A DNA stretch of 64,000 nt. Origin: Neocallimastix lanati (nom. inval.) (lineage: Eukaryota; Neocallimastigomycota; Neocallimastigomycetes; Neocallimastigales; Neocallimastigaceae). Made by a program: the position numbers and the translations under genes. The stretch spans positions 1,015,001 through 1,079,000 of the forward strand of contig JACVTC010000013.1 of the NCBI GenBank assembly GCA_016946835.1, given 5' to 3'. The notes under the pieces are model-generated. The model worked only from the letters and a program-made list of their open reading frames with translations. It searched no databases and had not been told where the DNA came from. Every line of letters begins with the position of its first letter. Position 1 is the first letter of the stretch. This document shows positions 11,501 to 24,516 of the stretch, piece by piece.

Positions 11501-14500
11501 AACTTCTAATTCTACAGTATTATTATTTGGAATATCTTACAACAATTGTATACAATGAACTCAACTTTATATATATTTCAAACTTTCACCGTGGTGTCCG
11601 CCATTACAATAAATTCTATATGATATTCATTAATATACTCAATAATTGGTCAGTAAAAAAACTTTACAATTGTATCAGTAATTTATCTAGTTCTTTTTTT
11701 AATATCATCTTTTCAATAGTTAGAAAATTTTCACCATTATAAGGTTCTTATTTTATTATAAAAGTAAATGCTCTCAGTAGTAATACCTTTAAACAATTCT
11801 ATGATTTGTTAAATGATGGTCTTCATTCCTTTGTTAAAATTAACTCTAAAGAATGTAAAGGTTATTCAAATTCTAATGACTGCAAATCCAATTATAATAA
11901 AGTTAAAAAAATTAAAAAAAAAAAAACAAGAGAAAAATTAAATTTTTTTTTATATTCTCAGAGATTTCTATTCAAGTCATCTTTATTCTAGCTCTTCTTT
12001 CTTCAATTTATGCTCTAGCTGGAATATTAATAGTTAGAATTCTGAAAAGAGAGATGGAGTTATGTATTTAAATTCAGTATTTTAACCTGACCTGTATGTA
12101 TATACCTTCAGGAAACTGGTAATAGTAAGTTCCTCTCTAAATGGAACTCTCCTTCTATTTTTGATTACAATTCTGGTTTTCTTCATGCTAATTCCAAAAT
12201 CCCTGGAATAAGAGTTTTATATATTGGTGTTCATAATTTTTGTTCTTATGCTGATGAAAATGCCAACTACAATTATATTATATCAGTTAGTTCGACGTCA
12301 TTTTGGAATCAAAGATGTTCTATTGGCAATATCTACTTTCCTCAATATGGATGGCCTGAAGCTCGTTTAAATGCTTTCTCTAAAATAGAAAAATGTTTAA
12401 GTAGTCAGTGTATTATCAAAATTTCCATGATTGGACTGTTGCTAATCATACTAGTAATAGTATTACTAATTCTAAAAGTTCCAAATCTTCTTGCAACAAC
12501 CATATTATCTATAATAAAGCTATGATTCCTCATGTACATTTATCTTCTGCTTGCTCATTTGTAAATGATATTTCTGATCATTATCCTATCTTCTTATCTT
12601 GCAATAAGAATCTTTCAGATGGTTTTAATAAACCTAAGAAAACTATCAAATGGTCTAAACATATTTGTAGTACTCAGAATACAAATATACTATCTCATAA
12701 TTATTTTTCTGTTTTAGTAAATAATTTTGAATCCAAATTTGATGAAACATCAGCAGATGATATGGTTAAAGAATTTATTAATACTTCAATCAGTGTTAGT
12801 AAAGAAATTAAACTAAGACTATTGGGCAAATGTTTTCCTCAATAATACTCGTAATCCAAATACATGGAATATAAATAATCCTATTTCTCTCTCTGATATA
12901 AGAAATACAGTACTTTTTATGAAGCGTAACAACGCTCCTGGACCTGATGGTATTCCTACTGAATTTTATAAAGCTTTCTTTTGTAATTATGATCTAGAAG
13001 AAAGATTTCCTTCTGCTGGCGAATGCCATGAAATTATTTTTAACAAAATTTGGGAAGGTTCTTTTCCTAATGAATGGAACTCTGCATCTATTGTTTCTAT
13101 TCCAAAGAAAGGTGATCTTTTCTAATTGTAATAATTAGAGAGGTATCTCTCTTATCAATGTCGGTCTTAAAATTCTAACAATAATAGTCACAGATAGAAT
13201 CTCTAAATATGCTTTTGAACATAATTTTATTAGACCTGAACAATTTGGTTTTCTCAATCATGAAGAATGTATCCGTCTCTTCATTTCTATTAGAGAAATT
13301 TTTCAAAGAAGAAAATTTAAAGGTAAATTCACATATGTAGTTTTTCTTGATATGAAAAAAAGCATACGACTCTGTTCCCATTTTCAACATTCTTATAAAA
13401 AATCTTTCACCTTGGTATCCGTGACAAATGTTTTGATTTCATTTCTAATCTCTATCTTACTTCTAAAGCTAGAGCTCGTTACCTTGATATGTTATCAAAT
13501 AAATTTCCTGTTCATCGTAGTTATTAGACAAAGTTGCCCGTTATCATCAATTTTGTTTAATTTATTCATTAATGATATTTTAAACAATTGTGATAAATAT
13601 GGTGTTAGTATTTGTAATAAAAAATGTTGTGGTGATCTTTTTGCTGATGATATTGTTCTCATAGGGCCTAATGAAAGAAAAATAAAGGCTCTACTTCGTC
13701 ATATTTTTTGTTTAGCTAATAAAAATGAAATGTCTTTTGGTATCAATAAATGTGATACAATAGTTATTAAACCTTTAAATTTTGTTTCATATCCTGTTTA
13801 TGAAGAACCTACATTTTACCTTGGTATGTATTCTATCCATATTTATTTAGGTATCTCCTTCAGTAATGATCTCTCCTTTGAGCCTATTATCACTTATATG
13901 AATTCTAAAGTTAAAAAATCCTTATTTTCTTTCTCTAGTTTTTTATCCAATAATAAAGTTCCATTAACTTTTAAAAGATCTATCATTCAATTATATATTA
14001 TTAGCAAAGTATTATATTTTGCTCCACTTTTAGGTTCAAACAAAAACAATTCTAAGAATGTACAATCTTTAATTAACACTGCATTGTTGTAGTGTATTAA
14101 TTCTGACTCCTCGAACATGGAAGATTACCTTAAACATTAAAAAGAAGAAAAAATGTAAAAATTATATCAAAAGGGAACTCAACGGTTATAGTGTTTATGT
14201 CTTATCTCATGATCTTTAAGTATTTCCAATTGCTGGCTTTTGTACTTCTTTTCAAGTAAAATGCTTTTGCAAATGGAAAAATTCTAAATGTATTATTAAA
14301 GATAATCAACCATATCCCTTCCATACCACATTATTCTTGGTCAAAAAAATCACTGATGCTCTACAAGAAAATTAGGAAAAAGAATATCACTAAATTCAAA
14401 GATATTATTGAATCATATTGGTCTGATATTGGCAAATTGAAAGGAATTAAAGGTATGAATTACGATAACTTCAAATTTATAAATACTAGAAATTTTTTCA

Positions 14501-14850
14501 AGCTCAGCCTTGAATACCCTTATTTCAGTTTTGGTTTTAACTGGATCTTAAGATTAAGAGCTGGTTACAAATATAATACCACTATTGCAATTAGATATGG
14601 TAGAGTTTCTGACAATTGTCCTAAATTCTGTCCTTGCTGTGGAAAAGGTAAACAATCTTTTATTAATTGCATATTTGAATACTCTACCTTTACTTTGTGT
14701 CCATGTAAATCTAAAGATTTACATCGACAAAAACGATGACCTTTTTATTTTATTAGCAAATAGAGAGTTTAGTAGATACCACATTATCTATATTAAAGAT
14801 GTTACTTCTTTGTTTTATTATTTTAGATTTAACTGGTGATCATGTTACTA
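11500..14850 (+). pseudogene. Degenerate non-LTR retrotransposon (LINE) with APE endonuclease and RT
   Basis: The plus strand can be read in several broken frames as one LINE. From about 12.1 kb come endonuclease-like pieces ending in SDHYPIFLS near 12574-12600, the C-terminal motif of APE-type endonucleases. RT follows: NAPGPDGIPTEFYK (12930), SIPKKGD (13095), the EQFGF block (13240), FLDMKKA with the first catalytic Asp (13340), the LFINDIL block (13560) and FADDIVLIGP (13640), the catalytic FxDD box. The C-terminus keeps GFNWILRLRAGYKYN and a Cys-rich knuckle (CPKFCPCCGKGK, about 14617). Frameshifts and stops separate the pieces, so it is inactive. Its 5' limit is uncertain and no poly-A tail or target duplication is evident. 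Confidence 0.75.
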
Positions 14851-15581
14851 CACATAGTATACATCACATCGAAATTTTTATAACTTTTGAACTTATTTTT
14901 ATTCTTTATTACATTAAATTTTCTATGATTAATTAAAATTTGTTATTTTTAAATTTTTATTATTTTTTATTTTACTTAATCTTTTACATACATCGTATTT
15001 TTATCTTAAAATAATGTAATTTTTTTATTTTTAAAAAAATGTAATACATAAAAATATTTTAATCTATTTAATAAGCACTGGAAGTGTATTCTCTTCCTAG
15101 TCTGAAAAAAAAAAATAAAAAAAATAAAAAAAAAAATGTTCTTGGCAATCATTTTTTATTTTACTATAAATTATCAAGGTTAATAAAAGGAAAGTTCGAA
15201 ATATTTTGATACAAATATATAAATCTTTTTTTTTTTTTTTTTTTTTTTCATTTAATGATTAATTTTAATTGTATATATTTTAAATGAAGATTAATTATCC
15301 AAACCCTTGGATAATTAATAATTAAAAAGTAAAATATTTTTAATTTTATTATTCCTTTTTTTTTTTTTTAGTTGTAACTGATCAATAATAAAGTATTTAT
15401 GAAATTATTTTACTTTTCAATATATTTTAATTTATAAAAAATTTTATATTATAATTTAATTTATTTATATTTATTTTTATATTTTGTAACCATTATTATT
15501 ATTTTCATTGTTATTATAAAAATATTATTGATTATTGCTATAGTTTATATTATTTATTTATTATTTATTATTTATCAAGTT
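14851..15581. other. AT-rich stretch after the LINE
   Basis: Contains A-rich runs (15106-15137), poly-T (15227-15249 and 15357-15370) and a small inverted pair around 15290-15320 ('gattaattatcc' against 'ggataattaat'). No coding or RNA signal is seen. Confidence 0.5.
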
Positions 15582-15686
15582 AAATATTTACTTTAAAAAA
15601 ATAAATACATCAATATTAATAATATTTAATTTATTTATTTATTTATTTATTTAATAATTTTCAATTTAGAGAAATGCAACATGGAG
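15582..15686. repeat. Second copy of the TIR-element right end
   Basis: About 100 bp matches 10053-10154: an 'aatatttacttta' start, then 'caatattaataatattta', a (TTTA)n run and 'taataattttcaattt' before an 'agagaaatgcaac' end. The terminal motif has drifted from ggcgaaatgc to agagaaatgc and is repeated once more just after it (gagaaatgcagc). No left arm was found. This is a truncated or decayed family member. Confidence 0.55.
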
Positions 15687-15944
15687 AAATGCAGCATTTT
15701 TTTAATACGTCACATGCTTTCAAAATAATTAACAAAATACTCCACTCTAAATAATTATCACTAAAAATAATAATAAGGTTTTTCATGTTTTTTTTATAAA
15801 GGTAAAAGAAAAATTTCATGAACTATAACAAAAATATATGTATATTTATAGAGAAAACAAAATATAACAAATATATATATATTTTACAATTATAAGAAAA
15901 TCAATAACAATTGATTTGTATGAGTAATTATATAAATATTTAAT
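15687..15944. other. AT-rich spacer
   Basis: No feature seen between the repeat copy and the tRNA-like element. Confidence 0.5.
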
Positions 15945-16324
15945 TGTTAGAATTTAAAAATAAAAAAAAAAAAAAAAATCAATGCCATGTTGGTCAAGTC
16001 GGTTAGGAAAATACAGATTACTTCCAAGTAGGCCGGGTCTTTAATGTCATGATGGTCCAGTCGATTAGGAAAACACAGGTTACTGTTAAGTAGGCCGGAT
16101 TCGAAAATCCAGATATAGTACACCAGAAAAGACTGAGGTTTTTCTAGCCTGGCTGAGGGTATCAAGTTCATGCCGCCACGGTGGTGTCCCAAATAAAAAA
16201 AAAGGGCTTTCCCTTGGCTGCAAATTCACCCAATTCTGATACTACGTTATAACTTAATCATAGGTCTTGATGATGTCACTAGGTGGGTTAATTGTGTAAG
16301 AATTAGGCAGGACAAATTCTAACA
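15945..16324 (+). mobile_element. tRNA-like short element flanked by an 11-bp inverted repeat (SINE or MITE)
   Basis: A GC-richer 340-bp block. It starts with a 62-bp tandem duplication (15981 and 16043), each copy resembling the 5' half of a tRNA. The A-box-like motifs are tggtcaagtcgg and tggtccagtcga. The second copy continues into 'ctgttaa' (a GTT anticodon-like loop) and a B-box-like ggattcgaaaatcc (16097-16110). A non-tRNA body of about 210 bp follows to 'caggacaaattctaaca'. An 11-bp perfect inverted repeat (tgttagaattt, 15945-15955; aaattctaaca, 16314-16324) brackets the whole. Pol III boxes favour a tRNA-derived SINE; the inverted termini favour a MITE that captured a tRNA. The arms pair too poorly for a functional tRNA. 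Confidence 0.55.
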
Positions 16325-16364
16325 CGCCAAATATAAATATAAATATAAGAAATTTATTTTTAAT

Positions 16365-16395
<31 letters not shown>

Positions 16396-16399
16396 CTTC

Positions 16400-16400
16400 A

Positions 16401-16487
<87 letters not shown>

Positions 16488-16560
16488 GTATTAGTATTAG
16501 TATTAGTATTATTAGTATTAGTATTAGTATTATTGTATTATTATATAATCATCTATTATT
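16400..16560. repeat. (ATT)n microsatellite
   Basis: Trinucleotide run of about 35 ATT units, grading into interrupted 'attagt' units near 16480-16530. Confidence 0.9.
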
Positions 16561-16599
16561 ATTTCTCTTTTTTTTTTTTTATTTACCTTCACCCACATT

Positions 16600-17030
16600 T
16601 TGTCAAAGTCAAAGCAGAAATGATCCAGAAAAATAAAGACAGTTATCGATGTTCATGCTTCTACACTAAAAATTCCTTTTTACCAATGACAGGATGGTAA
16701 TACTCAATAATGACATGGGGTTGTTGATAAGTAAAGATCATTTGAATCTCGGTAATAGCACCGGAAGCCCCAATATTCATTTTTTTATCCCACCAATTAA
16801 AATGATTATTACAATAGTAAGTGTTATTATTCATGAATGTTCGTTTCATGAACAAAATAAAAGTTCTAACCAATGCCTATTACCTTATTGATGTCTCCGT
16901 CTTTGTCTATGCCAAAGTTTTGGAAGAAGGATGTGAGCATAAGTGACATGTGTAAGAGAAGTGCCCACTCTGTTCAAAATTTAGGCTAGAATGAAAACTA
17001 CGGAAGCCTATTCACTTTAAGGCCTACAAT
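16600..17030 (-). pseudogene. Unidentified coding-like island
   Basis: This block has balanced codon-like composition unlike the flanks. On the minus strand two frames give protein-like pieces: one contains FFQNFGIDKDGDINKVIGIG (an EF-hand-like DKDGD loop) and the next NWWDKKMNIGASGAITEIQ. A frame change with stops lies between them. I do not recognise a family. It looks like a decayed exon or gene fragment, or an unknown mobile element. Confidence 0.25.
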
Positions 17031-19073
17031 AATTTATTATAAAAGATTACAATAAAAAAGAAAAAGATAAAAAAAAAAAATTTTTAATAATTATTAAATA
17101 AAATATATAGACAAATATAACATATAAAAATACTTTTAATATGAATAAAAAAAAGAAGAAGGTATATATTAGAAATTATTAATTATAATTTAAAAACTAT
17201 TAATATATTACTTTTAATATATAAAAAAATTAATTCAATATTCATTAGTTATTTTGTTGACTAAATAATATTCTATATATTTATTCTATTCTATTAATTA
17301 TTATTTTTATTTTATCCATATTATCTGTATTATTATCTTATAACATGGTCTTTTAATATATTTTTATCTTCACATATTAAGATGTTAATAAATAACAATA
17401 TATAAAAATAATAGTAAGAACTAAACTATTATTTTATATAAATTTTTATTTTTATTTTTTTTTTTTCTTTTGTTATTGTATATAGTATTACAAATAAAGA
17501 ATTCACTACCTTTAGTAAATCAATTTAAAAATCATATTATGCACTTCTCATAGTTGTCATTATACTACTCATTTTCTACCACTATATCAAAATAAAGGTG
17601 TAGAAACCATAACCATGATTTGAAGTTCATTTCGTAAAGTCCAATACAATAATTAATAAATGTTTTTAAAAATGTACATTTTTGGCAAATCAACCCATAA
17701 ATTTTTATTATATTTTATCATAAATTTTTTATCATATGATAGCTGTTGTGATATGCGGGACTTTTATGTGCAATAATTTATAAGCAGTGGGTTTTTTTAA
17801 ATAATGATAGTTTAGTAAATTATATTAATAAAATTATAATATTTGTACAATTAAAATAATAATTCTAATTTCTAAAATTTTACAAGAGATTCTTCTATTT
17901 CTAATATAAATAATATAATCTATTTATAAGAAATAGGTAATCTATTAATTATATATTCCAATATATAAAACAATATTAATTTTATATGAATTAAAATATT
18001 ATAATTATTATAATTATAATAATATATATTGAAATAAAATAAAATAAAATAATTATTATCAAAAGAGATATAAATTTAATATTTAATAATTATTATTAAA
18101 TTTACAAATATGTTACTACACATATTTGTTTTAGTTATATAAATTTTGGGATTATGCCAAATTTTCACGTGATGTATTTAATATGTGGCTATAGTTATGT
18201 TTTGCTACATATTATTATTTTTTGCATTATTTTGTTATTACAATTTTTAAATTAATTATTAAGTGAATAATTAAATAAATCATAAAATGGTTAGATTTTA
18301 TGATTTTAATTCTTTAATTTAAATGTTATTAATAAAAGAATTATATAAAAATATAACTGTTATTAAAAATATAAATGTTATTAATAATAATTCTTTTATT
18401 TAAATGCTATTAAAAAAAATAATTATGATAAAATTATTAACTATAAAAACGTATTTGAGTATTTATTTTATTTTATTTTATTTTATTCTATTCAATTCAA
18501 TTTGTACTTTATATTCATATTCTACTATTTATTTTATTTTATTTTATTTTATTTTTATATATTTATATTAACTTTCTTATTTATTTATTTATTTATTTAT
18601 ACATTTATTTTTTTATATAAAATTGTATTAAAATTTTTTATGGCGTTAATAGAAAATTTTACAAGCCATTAAATATAAATGGCGTATTGAAAATTTGTAT
18701 TAAAAAATTGGCGAAATGCACCACATTCATAAAGTTTGATTAATGCTAGAAATTAAACTTTTATTCAAAGTTTAAATTTTTTTAAAAAAAAATTTTTTTT
18801 CAAAATAAAATTCCAAAAAAGTTCAACAAACCAAAAAAAAGATTTTTCTTAATATTCTTAAAAAATTCATTTCTTTAATATATAATTAAATAATTATTTA
18901 ATTATATTTATTTATTATTCAATTATTTATTATTTATTATTTATTATTTATTCATTCATTTATTTATTATTTATATATTATTTATTTAATTACTTATTAT
19001 TTATTTAATTATATTCAATTATTTGTTTACTTATTTATTTATACTTTTATTACCAATTGATTTACTTTTATAT

Positions 19074-19112
<39 letters not shown>

Positions 19113-19435
19113 TTATTTTTAAAAATAAATTAAAATTTTTGTGTAATCAGAAATTTAATTAATGTTTCATCAACAATTTTTATATATAGTTATAATCAAT
19201 TGTAATATATATTATCTCATTTATAAATTACAATTTCAATTAATTTGTATACTAAAAAAAAAAAGAAAAAAAAAATAATAAAATAGAATTATAATTATAA
19301 TTTTAATTATACATATATATCATATAATATAATAATAATATATATGTTTTAATGTATGTAAAACCTATAATTTTTATTATAAAAAACTTAATACAATTCT
19401 TTATATTTTTTTTATTTATTTATTTAAAAATTATT
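17031..19435. other. Gene-poor AT-rich stretch
   Basis: Mostly A/T sequence with (TTTTA)n, (TTTA)n and poly-A runs. A mildly GC-richer part at 17490-17790 has no open frame. An isolated copy of the TIR-element end motif, attggcgaaatgcaccac, lies at 18707-18724 and matches 10142-10159 at 17 of 18 bases. No gene is seen. Confidence 0.5.
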
Positions 19436-19437
19436 AA

Positions 19438-19599
19438 TTTAGAGTTTAAATTATGTATGGCTTGAGCTAAAATATTTCTTAATTAATATTTAAAATATGA
19501 TATGAATTACATTTAATAAAGTCAAGCCATATTTTTAGTAATTTCGAAAAGATTAAATAATTAATTAAAAAAAAAAAGTTTCACAACCACAACTCTAAA
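19438..19599. repeat. Nested inverted repeat (foldback candidate)
   Basis: Two nested perfect 9-bp inverted pairs: tttagagtt (19438-19446) with aactctaaa (19591-19599), and atggcttga (19457-19465) with tcaagccat (19522-19530). The inner pair closes a loop of about 56 nt. The nested order suggests a foldback element or a structured transcript, though the arms are short. Confidence 0.35.
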
Positions 19600-21162
19600 C
19601 TTAAAAATTTAAAAAAAAAAATTTTTTTTTTTTTTTAAAAGTCAACTTTATTTTTAATGTTTTATATAATAATGAATATTTATTAGAAAAGAAAAAAAAA
19701 GAGAAAAAAGAGGGAAAACAACAACAACAATAATAATAAATATTAATAGATAGAAATAAAAATAATACTGGAAATTATTTTAAAATAAAAAAAAATAAAA
19801 TATTTATTTTTATTACTTTATTAATTATTTTAAGAAGAGTTTTTTATAAAGTAAAAATAATTATAGTTTAGAAAAGGAAAAAAAAAAAAAGTTGGGCTAA
19901 TATAAATAAAATAAATACAAATTATATATTATAAATGTTATAAATGTTATAAATATTATAAATAATATAAATTAAAATATTTAATTAGTTATAGAATAAA
20001 ATAATAAAAAAATGTTAATATACATATCAATACAGTTTAAATATAAAAAATTATAATTATTATACAAATAAGAATAATATAATATTTTTATTATTTTTTA
20101 TATTTTTTATATTTTTTATATTTTTTCTTTTCCCATTCCCTTTTTTTTTTTTTTTTTTTTTATTCTATTTTAAAATAAAATAAAACAATAAAAACTAAAC
20201 AAAATAAAATAAAATAAAAATAGAATAAAATAAAATGAAATAAATAAAAGAAAAATAAAATAAAATAGAATAAAATAAAATAAAATAAATATTATAAATG
20301 TATGTATATAAATATAAATATAAATAAAATAAAATAAAATAAATAATAATAAAAGATAATAAAAGATAATAAAAGAAAAGTAAAAAATAAAATATAGAAA
20401 AGCAAACAACAATAGAAATAAAAGTAAAACTTTTAATTTTTTTAAATAAAAAAAAAAAAAAAGAAAAAAAATTATATAGCTTTTATTTATATTTCATATA
20501 ATTTTATTTTTTATTATAATTATTATTTTTCAATAATATATAATGTAATTAAGTTATTCTTTACATTTCTGCATATTATCAAAAATATAATATTCAAAAC
20601 AAACAAGCAAATAAAAAAGAAAAAAAAAAAAGAGAGAAAGAAATAAGAATAAGAGAAAATATTAATAAATATATATATTATAAAATAAATATATTTCTTA
20701 GTATTATTCAAGAGACCTTATAGGAAGAAAAAAAAAAAATATATTATATATATATATATTCTACAATTGAATAGAATCTGTATTACTGATTTAGTATTCA
20801 TATTTTAATAATTTTGAAAAAGATTTTATTTTTTATTTTTTTTTTCAAAATATAAAAAGATTTACTTAATACATTATAAAATTCTTTTTAATTTTTTATT
20901 TTTATTTTTTTTTTTTTAACTTCTTTGTTTCATTCATGAAATTGAGTTACATAATATAAATTCATAATAAGAATTCATAATAAGAAATTTAATATATTTT
21001 GAAAGTTAAAAAAAAAAAAAAAGCTATTATTTTCATTTTAAAATTGAAAAGAAAAAAAAAAAAAAATAAAAACTTTTTTGTAAATAATAAAAATAATAAT
21101 TAATTATTAAAAACAAACTAAATAGTAGTAATATATAATAGCAATAATAATATAATTTAAAA
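19600..21162. other. Upstream region of the LRR gene
   Basis: Very A/T-rich, with (AAAAT)n/(TAAAA)n runs across 20160-20400 and poly-A tracts close to the start codon. It should contain the promoter and 5' UTR of the LRR gene. No individual element can be singled out. Confidence 0.4.
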
Positions 21163-22291
21163 ATGGTTAGTCTTCATTTCTTCATACAAAAGACCTTATA
21201 TTATTTTGTTACTTTAGTCCTTATTTTTAATCTTCCAAGAGCCTTAGCAGATATTGAAGATTGTACAATTTTAGAAAGATCTTTTAAATTATTGGGACTA
21301 AAAGATATTTCTGACCATTATTCCAAAAAAACAGTTGTATCTCCTTCTCCTTCTCCTGCCACGGCTCCTTCTTGTTGTGATATTAATGGATTAATAAAAT
21401 GTGAAAATATAAATGGGAAAAAATATGTTACTGAACTGTAAGTTTTTAACTTTAAATTTTAAATTTATGTATTTTATACTAATAAAGAACAAATATTCAT
21501 TATGTTACTAAAAATTTTAATATACACTTTTTAGTCATCTCAGAAATTATAATTTTAATGGAAAAGATATGAATGAAGTTTTCGAGCAATTGAGTAAAAT
21601 ACCAAAGCTACATTATATGTAAAAATTCTTTTATATATATTATTAATTTAATATAATAATTAATAATAATAATAGTAAATAATAATAATAATATCAATAA
21701 TTAAAATATTTTTAATATTACTATATATTTTGATTTAAATATTAAGATCCTTAGCTGAAGATGCTATTACTGGAAGTATCCCAAAAAGTATTAGTAAAAT
21801 AAAACAATTGACAAATTTGTAAATATATTTTTATTAAAATAATAATTTATTACATATATATTATTTATTTATTTATTTATTCACTTTAATAATTATTTTA
21901 ACATTATATATATATATTTATATACATAATAGGAGTTTAAGAAAAAATCAGTTAACTGGAGCTATTCCTGAAAATTTAAACGAATTAACAAATTTAGTCT
22001 ATTTGTTAGTATCAATTACAAATTTAATTATAAATGTATATGAGATATAATCCATTATTTAAATATATAAATAACCTATATATATATCTTTTATATATAT
22101 ATATAAAGAGATTTATCAGAAAACAATTTAAATGGTGAAATTCCAAAATCATTAGGAAAATTAAGTAATCTTAAAGTTTTGTATGTATATTAAAATTATT
22201 ACCTTAATTTATTTATTAATGTAAAAATTTATTTATTAATGTAAATAACAAAACAAATAACTAATATATATAACTTATTTATTTATTTATT

Positions 22292-22333
<42 letters not shown>

Positions 22334-23933
22334 GTTATTTAAAGAAAATTAAATAATAATGGTTTTTCTGGAGCTATACCATATTCATTTAAAGATTTAA
22401 AAAATCTTGAACAATTGTAATTATTATTATTATTCATTATTAATTATTAATTGTTAATTATAATTTGTACAATTTTATAAACTGAGAATATATTACTAAT
22501 ATATTTTATAATAATTTATAATGAAAAATTAATAATCTATGATAATCAAATACAAATTAAATTAAACTATATAATATAGACAATTAAGTAATACGGCAAT
22601 TACTGGTTACGTTCCTGAATTTCCAAAAATGAATAATTGTACTTTCACTAATACTAATATTTGTTATCTCTCTCAATCAAAATTGAGTTGTAAGGTTGAC
22701 ATTAAGGAATGTTCAGATGAAGATATTAAAAATACTGATTCTATAAATGGTCGTAATACATCTAAAAGTAATGATGATGATGATGATAGCAAAATAGATG
22801 GAGATGATAAAGGTTTATCAGGTTTTACTATATTTATAATCATTGTGGCTATCATCCTTGTTGTTGTAATCATTAGTTTATTAATCTATAAGTACATAAA
22901 TAATAATAAAGAAGGAGAAGAAGCAACTAAATTTGTAAATTACATGGATCAAAATACTAATGAAAGTATTCAAAAAAAGGAAGAACCTTCTAATAATAAT
23001 GAATCTAAACCAAGGGAAAATACAGTCTTAAATACTAACAATATAAGTACTACTCAAAATGTTAATGAAATATTACCGGAAAATGCTAATGATATCTCAT
23101 GTGCTTCTATTACTAATATGCCAACTATAGATAATGATCTTCTCTCACCAATTATGTCAAGTGGTATGGCATCAACATCTCCATTCTTAAATAGTAATTC
23201 CTTTATTAGTATGAATCCTTCAGATGTTTCAAGTTCACAATTGGTAGTTCCATCAGCTTCTTTAAATAAGAATTCATATTCAGTATCTAATGTAAATTCA
23301 ATAATGGCAAGTCCATCAATAACTAGTTATTATATGCCAAACTATCCAGTGGTTGATCAAACAAGTCCAGAATATATAAATACAATGAATGCCATGTTAA
23401 ATAATATGAATGCTATGAATGCTATGAATATGAATACTATGAATGCTATGAACACCATGAATATAAATATGAATACTTTGAATAATATGAATGGTATGAA
23501 TACTATGACCAATATTAATAATATGAATAGTATGAATGCTGTGAACAGTGTGAATACTATGAATAACATAAATACTATGAATACTATGAATACTATGAAT
23601 ACTATGAATACTCTAAATAATATGAATACTTTGAATACAATGAATACTCTGGATAGAACAAATACTATAAATAACATGAATCATGATACTTTACCTTCAT
23701 CTATTCCTCTCTCAAATCTTAATTCTGCAAATAGTATTAATGGTCATAATGTATTCAGTTTAGAACATTCTGCTAATCCAATTGCTCCAAATCGACAAAA
23801 AACAACTAGAGTTGAATCAAGAAGCAATACTAAAAAAATAACTAAAGAAGAAGAAGCAAGAATTGTAAGTGGAGCTAAAGAAAATAATAATAATAATAAT
23901 GGTGATAATTTACCATCTTATGAGGAACTTTAA
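21163..23933 (+). CDS. LRR single-pass membrane protein (plant-type LRRs, one per exon)
   Basis: Seven exons: 21163-21437, 21535-21618, 21747-21818, 21933-22004, 22109-22180, 22345-22416 and 22580-23933, giving 666 aa. A signal peptide (hydrophobic core near residues 8-26, ending ALA) is followed by a Cys-containing cap (CC, C) and LRRs of the plant-specific 24-residue type (NxLxGxIP). Four internal exons are exactly 72 nt and all repeat junctions are phase 2, so each exon is one LRR. After a Cys-rich C-cap and an acidic stalk comes one TM segment (about GFTIFIIIVAIILVVVIISL), a basic stop-transfer stretch, a low-complexity cytoplasmic tail with Asn-Met repeats and a terminal LPSYEEL. There is no kinase domain. 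A cell-surface adhesion or recognition role is inferred from the architecture. The start is the ATG that opens the signal peptide. Confidence 0.85.
23380..23690 (+). repeat. Asn-Met-rich tandem coding repeat in the LRR tail
   Basis: Imperfect 9-12-bp units (aatactatg, aatgctatg, aataatatg) encode alternations such as NTMNTMN and NAMNAMN over about 100 residues of the cytoplasmic tail. The Met periodicity is kept across synonymous variants, suggesting some constraint or repeated expansion. Confidence 0.85.
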
Positions 23934-24253
23934 GAATTTTATTATGAATGTGAATAAATATATATAAATGTATGTATTATGTATATACAATAGTATTAAT
24001 AAAAATACTAATTATATATTTATAAAAAAAATAAATAATGAATAAAATAATTCAATAACATATAATAAACATTAAAATCAAAATAAAAAAAAAAAAAAAA
24101 ATAAAAATACAATAAAATAAAATATACAAAAAAGGCATAAATATTATGAATAATATATGAAATCAAATTAACCCAATTAAAATTAAATATTTAATAATAG
24201 AAAAACCAGACAAAGCAAAATTAAAATCAAAATCACAGAAAAAAAATAATTAA

Positions 24254-24301
<48 letters not shown>

Positions 24302-24468
24302 TAAAAATATACTTGTAATAAATGAGAATAAATATAAATAATAATATACTAGTAGAAATATTATTATTATAAATATCAAGTATATATATTATATTTAATA
24401 CCATATTTTATTACAAATGTATTTTTTTAATATTAAATCATTAAATCACATTTTAAATTTTTAATATA

Positions 24469-24516
<48 letters not shown>

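Noticed and set aside
16042-16115. Functional tRNA-Asn
   Set aside because: The anticodon and T stems do not pair well and the acceptor stem is absent; better read as a tRNA-derived repeat head.
20170-20412. Phe/Ile-rich ORF on the minus strand
   Set aside because: Arises from (AAAAT)n repeats upstream of the LRR gene and has no protein-like composition.
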